Of a stretch of DNA of 64,000 nucleotides, positions 19,145 through 29,177 are shown piece by piece. The notes under the pieces were generated by a model, which did no database searches, had not been told where the DNA came from, and worked only from the letters and a program-made list of their open reading frames with translations. The translations under genes and the position numbers were made by a program. The DNA comes from an uncultured Flavobacteriaceae bacterium (lineage in GTDB: Bacteria > Bacteroidota > Bacteroidia > Flavobacteriales > Flavobacteriaceae). Position 1 is the first letter of the stretch. Every line of letters starts with the position of its first letter. The DNA is taken from contig CANMFQ010000004.1 of assembly GCA_947497145.1 (NCBI GenBank), positions 132,560 through 196,559 of the forward strand, given 5' to 3'.

Positions 19145-21982
19145 TTAATTTATAAATTGAAATTCAGGCAAAATCAAAGTAGACCAAAATATATCTTGTA
19201 CAGCTTCTTTTTTAGGATTATCACCCAAAACGGATAGCATAATATTCTTTTCCTCAGCACTGGGTTTTCTACCCAATGATTTTTGATAAAGTTCCGTTAT
19301 TATGGCTTCACTATCATTATTATATCGATTAAGCCACAACGCAGCACCTTCTTCTAAAACACTATTAAAAAATTGGCCATTGGTTAACTCCAATGCCTGT
19401 AATAATGTAGCTTGTTCATCTCTGGAAGTTGTTACATTCTCCCTACTTGGCCTCCCCAAAGCCTTCATAAATGGGTGTTGCTTTACAAGGCTTGCACGGG
19501 CAAAATCACTTTCTTGTTCTTCAAAAGTAAAATCGAGCAACTTACCCCAATTTGCAGTACCATAATTACGAACTTCTGCCCATTCACTATCATCAAATAT
19601 TGTAGCAACCCATTCTTTTGACGGTTGGTCAGCTGTACTTTTCCAGCTGTTATCTGCATTCATTGTTATAATGTCTCCATTTTCATAGCTGATTTTCAAA
19701 GCGAATAATATTCCCGCAGGATTTGCAATGTTTCCTTCATTCACCCCTTCTATGGCAATAGTATTTTTTCCTGGAATTAAAAAATCACCCACATCTAGCT
19801 TATCAACCTTTCGCCAATCTTCACCTTCTGATACTTTCTTACCATTGATATACAGGGTATATGAATGATCAACCGAAATTAAAGCACGAGCGCTAAGCAT
19901 GGGTTTATTTGGTAGCGTGAAAGTCTTTCTAAAATAGCGCTTACCGGGTTCTGGCAAGACATCTCTATCAAACTTCACCTCTCTATGCCAAATTCTAGCC
20001 TCGGGCAATTCTTCTCCCTTAGGATTATAAGCAACCGCAGCATAAACGGGAGTAATAACTTGGCTTACCGCATCTGAGAATTGCTCGGCACTCAAACGCC
20101 TAAGTAAGGGACCTTCAAAAACATAATTCGTTTTTATCGCTTCTTGACTCTTATATTTTGCCGTAGGAAGTTGATAGGCTTTTGAGGTCATAATACGCCT
20201 CATCAACTGTTTTAAGTCATAGCCTGCATCTATAAAATCTGCCGCTAGCCAGTCGAGCAAATCAGCGTTCCATGGGGTATTATCCATTTCATCAACAGGT
20301 TCTACCAAACCACGCCCCATCAAGCGTTTCCAAAAACGATTGGTAATGGTACGGTACAGTCGACCATTTTCAGGTTTAACCATTACCTCAGCTAATTTTA
20401 ATAAGCGCTCTTGTATGGTTGCAGCTTCTACATCACCCAATTCTGGATATAAAAAATTGACTGTTGCCATTTTGCCTAGCGGTTTATCACAGCGATTAAG
20501 TTCCAGTACCGAATCTGCAAAAACCGAAGCAAAACCATAAGACTGCTCTAAGGTTAAGTTACTTACAAAACTATTGTGACAAGAGGCACATTTTACGTTC
20601 ACTCCCAAGAGTGACTGCCCAATATTTTGTGCTGCCTGCATTTCGGTGCGCTGGCTTGCATTGACAACCCCACGCCATTTTATACCCTTGATAAACCCTT
20701 CAGAAACAGCCGTTGGATTGACCAATTCTTTTACCATTTGGTCATAGGGTTTATTTGTTTCTAAAGATTTATACAGCCAGTCAGTAATTTGCTTTCTTCC
20801 GCCTGTAATAAAACCCGTTCCGCTATAGTCATTACGCAAGAGGTCATTCCAAAAACTCAACCAATTTTGGGTGTAATTATGGGTATCACCCAAGAGCTCA
20901 TTAATAAGAACGTTTCTTTTGTTAGCATCCGTATTGTTTACAAATGCAGTAATACTTTCTGGTGCTGGGAGCAGGCCAACAATATCCATATAAGCACGTC
21001 TAATAAAGGTTCTATCATCAACCACTTTAGGCCAAGCTAACCCTTGCTCCTTAAAATAAACATCAATTATTTTATCTACAGGATGATCTTGATTAGAAAC
21101 TTTAGGTAAATTTGGCTTCACCAATGCCAAAGGGGCTTCAGGAAATACTTTAAGGGCTTGATCAGACCAATGGGCGCCATTCTGAATCCATAATTTAATC
21201 AAATCAATCTCATTCTTCTTGAGTACCTTTCCTTTTTTAGGCATTACCTCATCGTCATTTGGAGATAGTGTAATTCGCCGATACAGTTCACTTTCCAATG
21301 GTTTTCCTGCCACAATAATGGGACCCGATTTTCCTCCTTTAAACACGCCTTTTTTGTTCTCTAAAACCAATTCTCCTTTTTGCTTATTCTCACTATGACA
21401 TTGATAGCAATTATGGGCAAAAATGGCCCTTACTTCAAGATTTAATCGGTCTTGCTGCGCTGCTGAAAGCGTATCTGATGCTTTTATCTCGGCAAGTAAT
21501 GCCAAACCTTTACTATCATCATAAGATTCTTGATTACCGGGCAATACACTGGTTAAAAAATCTTCACCATGCGTAAGATTAGCCCCCAGATGCCCAGCAA
21601 CAGTAAGGATCACCACCGTTACCACAAGAGACGCTTGATATATGCGGCGGTTCAATAATTTCCCACTTACGGTATTTCTAAGCAAGAGTGCTGTAATACC
21701 AGCACATACTGCGGTGGCAATACCTGTATTTCGGTGATTGATTACAAGATCGCCACTATACGCATCATAGGTGTAAAAAAGCCATCCTAAAAATGCTGCA
21801 ATGATGGCAAAAATAGCTCCCAAGTACACCATAAAATGAATGCCCTCACGTAACCCCTGCCTTTTACCACCCATAGTAAGCAATTCAAAAAACAAGGCAA
21901 CCACCAAAAGACCTATGGGAAAATGTACCAATAAGGGATGTAAGCGTCCTAAAAACTGAAATATCCAATTGAAAGTTTCCAT
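19145..21982 (-). CDS. DUF2231-like membrane/cytochrome c/DUF1549/DUF1553 fusion (pair A)
   Basis: A 945-residue multidomain protein. Residues 13-135 hold four transmembrane helices with the DUF2231-like motif RLHPLLVHFPIG and further His residues (H83, H131) that might ligate heme b. A PSCyt1 cytochrome c domain follows with C192-Y-Q-C195-H196 and the GEVMPKKGK-like segment. DUF1549 spans about 300-490 with a second C465-A-S-C468-H469, then the DUF1553 region (RTITNRFWKRLMGRGLVEP). About 672-812 is a beta jelly-roll resembling the sugar-binding modules of GH2/GH78 enzymes (SYTLYINGKKV, FLIPGKNTIAIEG), and the DUF1553 tail closes the protein. It follows SusD by 116 bases. Suggested role: membrane-anchored redox protein acting on glycan; unproven. 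Confidence 0.88.
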   Translation of the reverse strand: METFNWIFQFLGRLHPLLVHFPIGLLVVALFFELLTMGGKRQGLREGIHFMVYLGAIFAIIAAFLGWLFYTYDAYSGDLVINHRNTGIATAVCAGITALLLRNTVSGKLLNRRIYQASLVVTVVILTVAGHLGANLTHGEDFLTSVLPGNQESYDDSKGLALLAEIKASDTLSAAQQDRLNLEVRAIFAHNCYQCHSENKQKGELVLENKKGVFKGGKSGPIIVAGKPLESELYRRITLSPNDDEVMPKKGKVLKKNEIDLIKLWIQNGAHWSDQALKVFPEAPLALVKPNLPKVSNQDHPVDKIIDVYFKEQGLAWPKVVDDRTFIRRAYMDIVGLLPAPESITAFVNNTDANKRNVLINELLGDTHNYTQNWLSFWNDLLRNDYSGTGFITGGRKQITDWLYKSLETNKPYDQMVKELVNPTAVSEGFIKGIKWRGVVNASQRTEMQAAQNIGQSLLGVNVKCASCHNSFVSNLTLEQSYGFASVFADSVLELNRCDKPLGKMATVNFLYPELGDVEAATIQERLLKLAEVMVKPENGRLYRTITNRFWKRLMGRGLVEPVDEMDNTPWNADLLDWLAADFIDAGYDLKQLMRRIMTSKAYQLPTAKYKSQEAIKTNYVFEGPLLRRLSAEQFSDAVSQVITPVYAAVAYNPKGEELPEARIWHREVKFDRDVLPEPGKRYFRKTFTLPNKPMLSARALISVDHSYTLYINGKKVSEGEDWRKVDKLDVGDFLIPGKNTIAIEGVNEGNIANPAGILFALKISYENGDIITMNADNSWKSTADQPSKEWVATIFDDSEWAEVRNYGTANWGKLLDFTFEEQESDFARASLVKQHPFMKALGRPSRENVTTSRDEQATLLQALELTNGQFFNSVLEEGAALWLNRYNNDSEAIITELYQKSLGRKPSAEEKNIMLSVLGDNPKKEAVQDIFWSTLILPEFQFIN

Positions 21983-22098
21983 TTATCTATAACTATTTTT
22001 CTATCATCATTAATCTTTCCTACTTCAAAATTGACAGGTCACACACAGTAAAAAGGTTTAAAAAAATCATCTTCTTTAGTAAAATACTAATTTATGGA

Positions 22099-23610
22099 TT
22101 AATAGCCCTCATTTTGACTCAATTTCGGATTTACCACACGTTCTCTATTTGGTATAGGGAATAAAATTTCATGTGCATCAAATATATAATCACCGGTTGA
22201 AAACACTACAGCTCCCCTTGGGGTTGTTTGTTCAGCCTTTTCTGATTCGCCGTGGGCGTTTAAATGGGCGACAAGTTCTGTAGGGGTTAAGGTTCTTCTT
22301 AGGTCAAACCAACGATGGTTTTCAAATGCCAACTCAATTCTTCTTTCATGAAGAAGTACGTTTCTAAACTCTTCCTGAGAAAGTCCGGAAACAGGCAGTA
22401 GCCCTGCCCTTTCCCTAATCCGGTTTATATAACCATACGCCTCCGCATTTGGTCCTGATTGCTCATTAATAGCCTCTGCAAGCATCAATAATACATCAGC
22501 ATACCTGTATATTGGCCAATTATTATCAGGACGGCCTTGAATGGCATGTTCATAATGGTACTTTTCAATAAAAGGAATTGCAACAAACTCTCCTGTGTTC
22601 ATATCAGTATAGCCTTCACTAATAGAAATAGCTTTACGTACATCGCCATCTTCATAGTCTGCCATAATATCTAGGGTAGGGATATTCCATCCACCACCAC
22701 TTATACCAGGAAAACCGGTAACTTCACCATTGGTAAACTTAGGATAAAAGTTATAAATAAAACCACTTTGTTCGCCAAGGTCATTACCTCCTTGAAACTG
22801 TACCTCAAAAATAGATTCCATATGGTTTTTGTTAGCAGGATCAAAAACATCAGCATAATTACCTAATAAATCATATAGACCCAAATCTACTACTTGATCA
22901 AGAAATGTTTTAGCCTTGGCGTAATCCTTTCTTGTCAACCAAAATTTACCTGCTAAGGTTAAAGCAGCACCTTTAGTCAATTTTCCTACTTCGGATGCAG
23001 GAACAGTTGATGGTAAAGAAGCTACAGCAATATCTAGGTCATTTTCAATCTGAACATACACTTCGGCCACTGGAGAACGTTGTAGCTGAAATGCCTCACT
23101 AGGATCTATTAGGGGCTCGGTTACTAAGATCACATCACCATAATACTGTGTTAATAGAAAATAGTAATAGGCTCTAAAAAATCGTAGTTCTCCTTCAAAT
23201 CCAGATCTTGCATCAGAAGTCAATTCTGCCTCTTCCAATTTAGACAACGCTAAATTAATATTCCCCAAAGTATTGTATATATCTCTGTATAGGTCATACA
23301 TTCTTCCGGTACCTGAGTTGTATTGCCAATATTCAAAAGACTCAATATTGGGTGCATTACCCCTATTCCCTTCATCAAAATGAACGGTAGTATTGTCGGT
23401 AATCATTTCACTATACAGCCACTGACTCCCTATAATATTCTGTAACTGTCCATAAATACCTATTATGGCTTGATTAATCTGTGTTTCATCCTTATAAAAA
23501 GTGCCTTCCCCTAGTTGATTGGGATTGTCTTTGTCAAGAAAATCATCGCTACAGGAGGACACGGTCAAAATCACTAAGAGGCTTATGAATAATTGAATTA
23601 TATTTTTCAT
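22099..23610 (-). CDS. SusD/RagB-like glycan-binding lipoprotein (PUL 2)
   Basis: A 503-residue SusD-family lipoprotein, signal ending in TVSSC (Cys20). It has the N-terminal SusD region (FYKDETQINQAIIGIYGQL), TPR-like helices (GELRFFRAYYYFLL) and the C-terminal block (LLHERRIELAFENHRWFDLRR). It follows the SusC stop by 17 bases and is followed by the DUF1553/DUF1501 genes. Expected to sit on the outer surface, bind oligosaccharide and close the SusC pore. Confidence 0.95.
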   Translation of the reverse strand: MKNIIQLFISLLVILTVSSCSDDFLDKDNPNQLGEGTFYKDETQINQAIIGIYGQLQNIIGSQWLYSEMITDNTTVHFDEGNRGNAPNIESFEYWQYNSGTGRMYDLYRDIYNTLGNINLALSKLEEAELTSDARSGFEGELRFFRAYYYFLLTQYYGDVILVTEPLIDPSEAFQLQRSPVAEVYVQIENDLDIAVASLPSTVPASEVGKLTKGAALTLAGKFWLTRKDYAKAKTFLDQVVDLGLYDLLGNYADVFDPANKNHMESIFEVQFQGGNDLGEQSGFIYNFYPKFTNGEVTGFPGISGGGWNIPTLDIMADYEDGDVRKAISISEGYTDMNTGEFVAIPFIEKYHYEHAIQGRPDNNWPIYRYADVLLMLAEAINEQSGPNAEAYGYINRIRERAGLLPVSGLSQEEFRNVLLHERRIELAFENHRWFDLRRTLTPTELVAHLNAHGESEKAEQTTPRGAVVFSTGDYIFDAHEILFPIPNRERVVNPKLSQNEGY

Positions 23611-23627
23611 TATATCTTTTTTTTTGA

Positions 23628-26600
23628 TTAAAACTTAAATGTTGCTCCCACAGAAAAAGTTCTCGGTAAGGGATAAGGAGTTTCATCTACTCCAGGTCTT
23701 ATTCCGCTACGGTCATCAGGTTGGGGATTACCATATTCATAACCCGAAAACAAGAGAAGGTTATCTCCATTGGCATATATTCTCACAGTATCAAGAAATG
23801 CGTTTTCATTAAGAGGAAGGTTATACCCCAATGACAAGCTTCGTAGCCAGGTATGGCTTGCATCAGAAATATACCAACTGTTACCCTCGCGTTCCCATTT
23901 CCAAAAATTAGATGTAGGAGCTGCATCACCAGACATCGTAGTATATCTATATCGTTGTGCTGCCCTTGTCTCTACATTAAATACACCATCCATGTTCATG
24001 GTGGTATGCTCTATTTGCGTAAAAACATCATAGTTTTGCGCTCCGGTGAACACAACGTTGAAATCAAAAGCCTTGTAATCTAATCCCAAATTAAGCGCAT
24101 AGACATATTCTGGATGCGGATTACCTATTTCAACAAAATCTTGAAAATCATAGGTAACCTCTCCATCACCGTTGGCATCCCAATAAATGAAAGAACCTGG
24201 TACGGCACCGTCTTGAGTAGGAGCAGCATCTATCTCAGCCTGTGATTGGAATACTCCAAGATTCCTAAACCCATGTAGCATGGCAATAGGCCTACCTACT
24301 TGTGAAACGTGATGAGCACCATAAATACCACCCGTTCTAATTTCGTCATTATCACCGTTTATTTCGAGCACTTTATTTTTATTGAACGAAATGTTGAAAC
24401 TGCTACGAAACCTTAAATCATCGGTAATGTTAGTCTTATAATTCAGAGCTAGCTCTACCCCTGTATTTTCCACTTTTCCAATATTGGTAAAAGTGGTCTG
24501 AAAGCCGGTTACTACAGGAATATTAACAGGTAAAAGCATATCAGTAGTTGTTTTTCTATAATATTCAGCCACAAAACTTAATCGATTATTGAACATGGTT
24601 AGGTCGATACCATAATCGAATTGTTCTGATTTTTCCCAACCGAGATTTGGATTTGAAAGTGAACTCAAGATCTTACCTGGTTGAAAAGTTCCTCCCAAAA
24701 TATAATTGGTGGTTGAAAGCGTTGACAAACTCGGATAATTACCAATATCATTGTTTCCTGTAGCTCCAAAACTTGCCCTTAGTTTTAAATCATTTAACCA
24801 CGAAACATCTTTTAAGGGAGCTTCTTCTGAAATTCTCCAGCCTACCGAAACAGCCGGGAAATCACCCCACTTATTATTTGCCCCAAATCGTGAACTTCCT
24901 TCTCTACGATAGGTGGCAGACACTAAATATTTGTTTTTGTAATCATAGTTGAATCGAGAAAAATAAGCTAATAAACTCCAACTAGATTCACTCGAAAACG
25001 CGCTCAAGGATTCAGCTTGCTGCAAAAATCGCACCTCGTCATCAGGAAATTTTGATCCATTACCGGAAATTGCTCGTACTGTTTCTTCTTGTGAACTAAA
25101 ACCTAATATCACATTTACATTATGATTTTCATTAAACACCTTATTATAGGATAGTAATTGATCTGTAGACCAATTGAAAATTTCTTTATTACGCTCAATT
25201 AGGACAGCATTATTAGGTGGAGGTCTATTCCATGTAAAACCAGCCAAAGTAGAAGGTGTGAATTGATTATACCTTTCATTTTCTAAGATGGCGTTTAAGG
25301 TAGATTTGAAGCTAAAGTCTTTGAAAAACTTTAGTTCAGCATAACCATTAGCTAATAATCTGTTGGTATTAAGGGTGGTTTTTTGTTCATGAAGTATTTG
25401 TACTGGGTTTGCGCTATTAAAAATTAAATCGCCTGGGGTATCCTTATCACCCAAATAAGCATTAAAACTTCCATCCTCATTATAGACCGGCTCACGGGGG
25501 TCTACCCACAATGCAAGCCCAAGAGGCGTATGTCTATTTCCTTCATCTATGACACGTTCATTAGTTCGAGATCCTGATACATTAAGTCCTACGGTAAAAT
25601 TATCTGTAATTTTATTATCGACTTTTACCCTGACATTGAAGCGTTCAAAATTTGTTTTGATAACAACCCCTTCCTGATTAATATAACCTAGTGTAATGAG
25701 TGACTTTGTTTTTTCACTACCCGAAGCTATGGAGAGATCATATTTTTTAAATAATGGACTTTTGGCTAATATCTCATCCATCCAATCTGTTGAAATGGTA
25801 TTGTTTTCAGGATTACGAATACCAATAGGCACTTCACTTTCCATAGGTTCTCTACCATTGGCTGCAATATATTTGTCAATCCAACTCGATTTTTGAAACT
25901 CACCAAATTCTACTGCATTCATCATATCAACCCTCCTATTTATTGGCACATTTTGAACACCAGTAGTGACATCTAGGGTAACTGAAGTTTTACCCGCTAC
26001 ACCTTTTTTTGTAGTAACTAAAATCACACCATTTGAGCCCCTTGCCCCATATATAGCTGTTGAAGCGGCATCCTTTAATATAGATATAGACTCTATTTCG
26101 CTAGGGTTTAAACCTACAGAAGACTCTAGCGGAAAGCCGTCAACCACCCATAAAGGATCATTGCCCGCTCCTAGCGACCCCAAACCCCTTATAGAGATAT
26201 TTAGGTTTTGTCCTGGGCGACCTGAATTTGATGCTACATTTACCCCAGGAGCCTGACCCAATAACATTCTTGATGCAGTTGAAGCTGGCACATCTTTAAG
26301 CTCTTCTAAATCTACCACTGACACCGCAGAAATAATGTCCTTTTTTCGCTTTGTACCATATCCAACAACGACAACTTCTTCTAAGGCTGCTGTATTTTCA
26401 GAAAGTGTTATATTGATGTTCTGCTGGCCGGCCACCGCTACTTCCTTTGTTAGAAAACCAATATAAGAAACTACCAAAACGGCATTAGCATCAACATCTA
26501 GTACAAAATTGCCATCAAAATCTGATTGCGTACCATTGGTTGTTCCTTTTTCTACTATACTTGCACCAGGTAATGGAGCTCCATTACCGTCAAAAACAAC

Positions 26601-27011
26601 CCCTTTGATCGATTGCTGGACACTAGTGTTATTTTCAATTTTCAATTTAGTTTTAATAAAAATCGCCCCATTATCAGTGATACTAAATTTGGTATTTGTA
26701 TGATTTTCACAACGTTTTAATAACACTTCTAAAGGAAAAGTTCCCTTTTTTATAGCAATAGGCAAACTTTCTTTAAAAAGATCAGATCTATAAATAAAAT
26801 TGTAATCTGTTTGTTTTTTTACAACTTCCAATACTTCTTCTATTGATAGCTTTTCATCAGCAATGAAAGTGATTTTTTCGTTTTGAGAAAATCCCTTTTC
26901 AACAGTGAATCCAAAAGAAAGTACTGAAAAGAAAAAAATGAAGATTTTCATGGTCATAAGAAGGTACGTTTTGGCTGAGCCAAGGGAACTCCCGTTTGGT
27001 TTAGTTTTCAT
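23628..27011 (-). CDS. SusC/RagA TonB-dependent transporter with STN domain (PUL 2)
   Basis: An 1127-residue outer-membrane transporter. Signal segment about 20-42, STN domain about 48-120, carboxypeptidase-regulatory-like domain about 136-205, TonB box region EEVVVVGYGT at 211-220, plug with SILKDAASTAIYGARGSNGV, then the barrel ending in the aromatic TFKF. Its regulatory-like domain shares the block SIVEKGTTNGTQ with the SusC of PUL 1, but the two barrels differ widely, indicating different ligands. The STN domain and the upstream FecR gene indicate ligand-induced sigma release. It is the outer-membrane entry for whatever the downstream CxxCH proteins process. Confidence 0.95.
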   Translation of the reverse strand: MKTKPNGSSLGSAKTYLLMTMKIFIFFFSVLSFGFTVEKGFSQNEKITFIADEKLSIEEVLEVVKKQTDYNFIYRSDLFKESLPIAIKKGTFPLEVLLKRCENHTNTKFSITDNGAIFIKTKLKIENNTSVQQSIKGVVFDGNGAPLPGASIVEKGTTNGTQSDFDGNFVLDVDANAVLVVSYIGFLTKEVAVAGQQNINITLSENTAALEEVVVVGYGTKRKKDIISAVSVVDLEELKDVPASTASRMLLGQAPGVNVASNSGRPGQNLNISIRGLGSLGAGNDPLWVVDGFPLESSVGLNPSEIESISILKDAASTAIYGARGSNGVILVTTKKGVAGKTSVTLDVTTGVQNVPINRRVDMMNAVEFGEFQKSSWIDKYIAANGREPMESEVPIGIRNPENNTISTDWMDEILAKSPLFKKYDLSIASGSEKTKSLITLGYINQEGVVIKTNFERFNVRVKVDNKITDNFTVGLNVSGSRTNERVIDEGNRHTPLGLALWVDPREPVYNEDGSFNAYLGDKDTPGDLIFNSANPVQILHEQKTTLNTNRLLANGYAELKFFKDFSFKSTLNAILENERYNQFTPSTLAGFTWNRPPPNNAVLIERNKEIFNWSTDQLLSYNKVFNENHNVNVILGFSSQEETVRAISGNGSKFPDDEVRFLQQAESLSAFSSESSWSLLAYFSRFNYDYKNKYLVSATYRREGSSRFGANNKWGDFPAVSVGWRISEEAPLKDVSWLNDLKLRASFGATGNNDIGNYPSLSTLSTTNYILGGTFQPGKILSSLSNPNLGWEKSEQFDYGIDLTMFNNRLSFVAEYYRKTTTDMLLPVNIPVVTGFQTTFTNIGKVENTGVELALNYKTNITDDLRFRSSFNISFNKNKVLEINGDNDEIRTGGIYGAHHVSQVGRPIAMLHGFRNLGVFQSQAEIDAAPTQDGAVPGSFIYWDANGDGEVTYDFQDFVEIGNPHPEYVYALNLGLDYKAFDFNVVFTGAQNYDVFTQIEHTTMNMDGVFNVETRAAQRYRYTTMSGDAAPTSNFWKWEREGNSWYISDASHTWLRSLSLGYNLPLNENAFLDTVRIYANGDNLLLFSGYEYGNPQPDDRSGIRPGVDETPYPLPRTFSVGATFKF

Positions 27012-27104
27012 AAATTTGAATGTTTATTAATTTTTAAATTAATGATCTGGGGGGTGGAGATTTAAATTTTGCCGATTCTAGACTCCATTCCCTTCTTTTT
27101 TGCT

Positions 27105-28244
27105 TTAATACATGATAATTGTGTTGTTTTTTATTTCATAATTCACTTCGTTAGTATTTTTAATAATATGTAATATTTGATGTAGGCTTAGTGTTTTTCG
27201 TAAAACACCATTAAATGTCAACTTCTTTATATTTTCATTAGTAAAAACTACATCAATGTCATACCACCTTGAAAGTACTTTCATAATAGTTGCTAGTGAT
27301 TGATTTTTAAAACTAAAAAGTCCGTTTTTCCACGATACTATATCGTAAACATTCACTTTTGATAGCTTTAATGAGTTAGTTTTACGGCTCCATTTAGCTT
27401 GATGACCTGGGGTTAGATTTTGAGTATCACTTTCATTTTTAACCAACACCTTACCCTCTACTAAAGTTGTAGCAATAATATCATCCTCTTTATAGGCCTT
27501 AATATTAAACTCGGTACCTAAAACATCTATCTGCTGCTGCTCTGATTGTACAATAAAATGTGTTTCATCATGAGCAGTACTTGGAGAGACTTCAAAATAA
27601 GCTTCTCCATATATGAGTGTCACTTTTCGTGGCTCATTCTTTAAAAAGGAAACTGGGTATTTTAGCTGTGTCTCAGAATTGAGCCATACTTTTGTTCCAT
27701 CAGCAAGCACAAGAAAAAATTGCCCTCCTCGGGGAATCGTAAGTACATTTTCAGCGGGTATATTTGTTTTACTTTTTTCTCCTGAGTTATATACCAATCG
27801 CTCTCCATTACTTGAAACTTTTTCTGTCTGATAAGTAGCTCCTTTTTCTAAAACAACTTGTGATCCATCAGCCAAGGTTAGTGTTGCTTTATCTGTACCT
27901 ATTTTAATTGAATTGGGCTCAACTTCTTTAACTTGTTTCACCACCGTTTTTACTTGATTAGTTTCTGTATTTAAAAACCATAGGAAACCTAAAGTCACAA
28001 AAAAGACAAATGCAGCAGCATATTTTAAATAAAAATTGGTATTATTTTTTGCCGTAACTTTTAACGACACCTCATTCCATGCCTTCTTTATATGAAGAAT
28101 ATCAAGCCCTTTTAAATAATGTTCCTTTGCCTTATTATAATAAAGACGATGTGCTACGGATTCATTATACCACGCATCAAACACCTCCTGCTCTTCTTTG
28201 GTAAGTGTATTGTTAATTTTCTTTATTATGAGTTTGAACTCCAC
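27105..28244 (-). CDS. FecR-family anti-sigma factor (PUL 2)
   Basis: A 379-residue anti-sigma regulator with a cytoplasmic N-terminus, one transmembrane helix about 73-91 (YAAAFVFFVTLGFLWFL), a FecR domain about 165-270 (IPRGGQFFLVLADGTKVWLNS) and a C-terminal DUF4974-type STN-binding domain about 310-378. The gene lies between the ECF sigma gene and the STN-type SusC, as in PUL 1, and starts 121 bases after the sigma stop. It keeps the sigma factor inactive until signalled by SusC. Confidence 0.93.
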   Translation of the reverse strand: MEFKLIIKKINNTLTKEEQEVFDAWYNESVAHRLYYNKAKEHYLKGLDILHIKKAWNEVSLKVTAKNNTNFYLKYAAAFVFFVTLGFLWFLNTETNQVKTVVKQVKEVEPNSIKIGTDKATLTLADGSQVVLEKGATYQTEKVSSNGERLVYNSGEKSKTNIPAENVLTIPRGGQFFLVLADGTKVWLNSETQLKYPVSFLKNEPRKVTLIYGEAYFEVSPSTAHDETHFIVQSEQQQIDVLGTEFNIKAYKEDDIIATTLVEGKVLVKNESDTQNLTPGHQAKWSRKTNSLKLSKVNVYDIVSWKNGLFSFKNQSLATIMKVLSRWYDIDVVFTNENIKKLTFNGVLRKTLSLHQILHIIKNTNEVNYEIKNNTIIMY

Positions 28245-28365
28245 AACAGCTTTTGTTTATCTCTTTATAGTAAGACAAACAAATCATTAAAAAGGGTGAC
28301 AAAAAAAGTAAAATAATTCAACATTTAACAAAAAATATCACTCATTTGATATAAAAAGAGGATTT

Positions 28366-28929
28366 TTAATAAGTATTCAAAAAGAAAAATACAACAACAG
28401 CTATCAATTCGTCAAATTTTAATCTAGCACGTTTTAATTGGGTCTTGACTGTATTGGTAGATACCCCTAGTTCCTCAGCTATCTCCTTATAGCGATAGTT
28501 ATTGATGAAGCGTAACATGACTATCTTTTTCATTTTAGCGGGTAAATGAGCTAATACATACTGTACTTTTTTGTAGCGTGCATTTTTATCTTCTTCAAGA
28601 TGCCATTCTGGTGTATATTTTAAATTAGCGCTAACCTCTTGTTCTAGCATTTTTGACCTATCAGTAATCTTTACAACCTTCAACATATTTAAACATCTAT
28701 TCCTTACCATAGCGTATAAATATGCTTTCAAATTCGTTTTAAGGTGAATAGAATTGGATTTTTCCCACAGCTGTACAAAAACTTCTTGCACCACATCTTC
28801 ACTCAAACCGCTGTCAAAAAGATACTCATTAGCATGACCCACTAATTCTTGGTACACATCTTCAAAAAGTCTTTTGAAGACAACATGATTCTTACGCTGA
28901 ATTTCGGTTAAAATTTCTTTTGAAAACAT
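28366..28929 (-). CDS. ECF sigma-70 factor (PUL 2)
   Basis: A 187-residue ECF sigma factor. Region 2 is at about 25-90 (LSEDVVQEVFVQLWEKS) and region 4 at about 125-175 with the helix-turn-helix YKEIAEELGVSTNTVKTQLK. The C-terminus is hydrophobic (VVVFFFLNTY), a feature seen in several Bacteroidota PUL sigma factors. It is first in the PUL 2 series. Its upstream region holds an 8-bp hairpin, a 24-bp dyad and a TATCCTGTACT site, so it may be under transcription-factor control in addition to autoregulation. Confidence 0.93.
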   Translation of the reverse strand: MFSKEILTEIQRKNHVVFKRLFEDVYQELVGHANEYLFDSGLSEDVVQEVFVQLWEKSNSIHLKTNLKAYLYAMVRNRCLNMLKVVKITDRSKMLEQEVSANLKYTPEWHLEEDKNARYKKVQYVLAHLPAKMKKIVMLRFINNYRYKEIAEELGVSTNTVKTQLKRARLKFDELIAVVVFFFLNTY

Positions 28930-29050
28930 AACTACATCGTTAAAATAAAACCTAGTTTTTAAATAAATTGCCCCTCTTCTTTCATATGGAAAGAAGTAAT
29001 TTTCAACTACTGGTATATTTATAAAACATACTCTTTAAACCACCTATATA

Positions 29051-29074
29051 TTTGGCACTTTAAAAAGTGCCAAA
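29051..29074. promoter_or_regulatory. Perfect 11-bp dyad upstream of PUL 2 sigma gene
   Basis: TTTGGCACTTT and its exact complement are separated by two A residues. No T tail follows on either strand, so it is not a standard terminator. It lies 122 bases upstream of the sigma ATG, a place suited to an operator for a dimeric repressor or activator. The regulator is unknown. Confidence 0.55.
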
Positions 29075-29177
29075 CGATACGTTGGCTTATAAAAATTTCT
29101 GTAAATGGTTAATGTATAGCTATATGTAGCTGTGATTTTTTGCCCTAAACAATGCTACATCTTATTATTTAAAAAAG

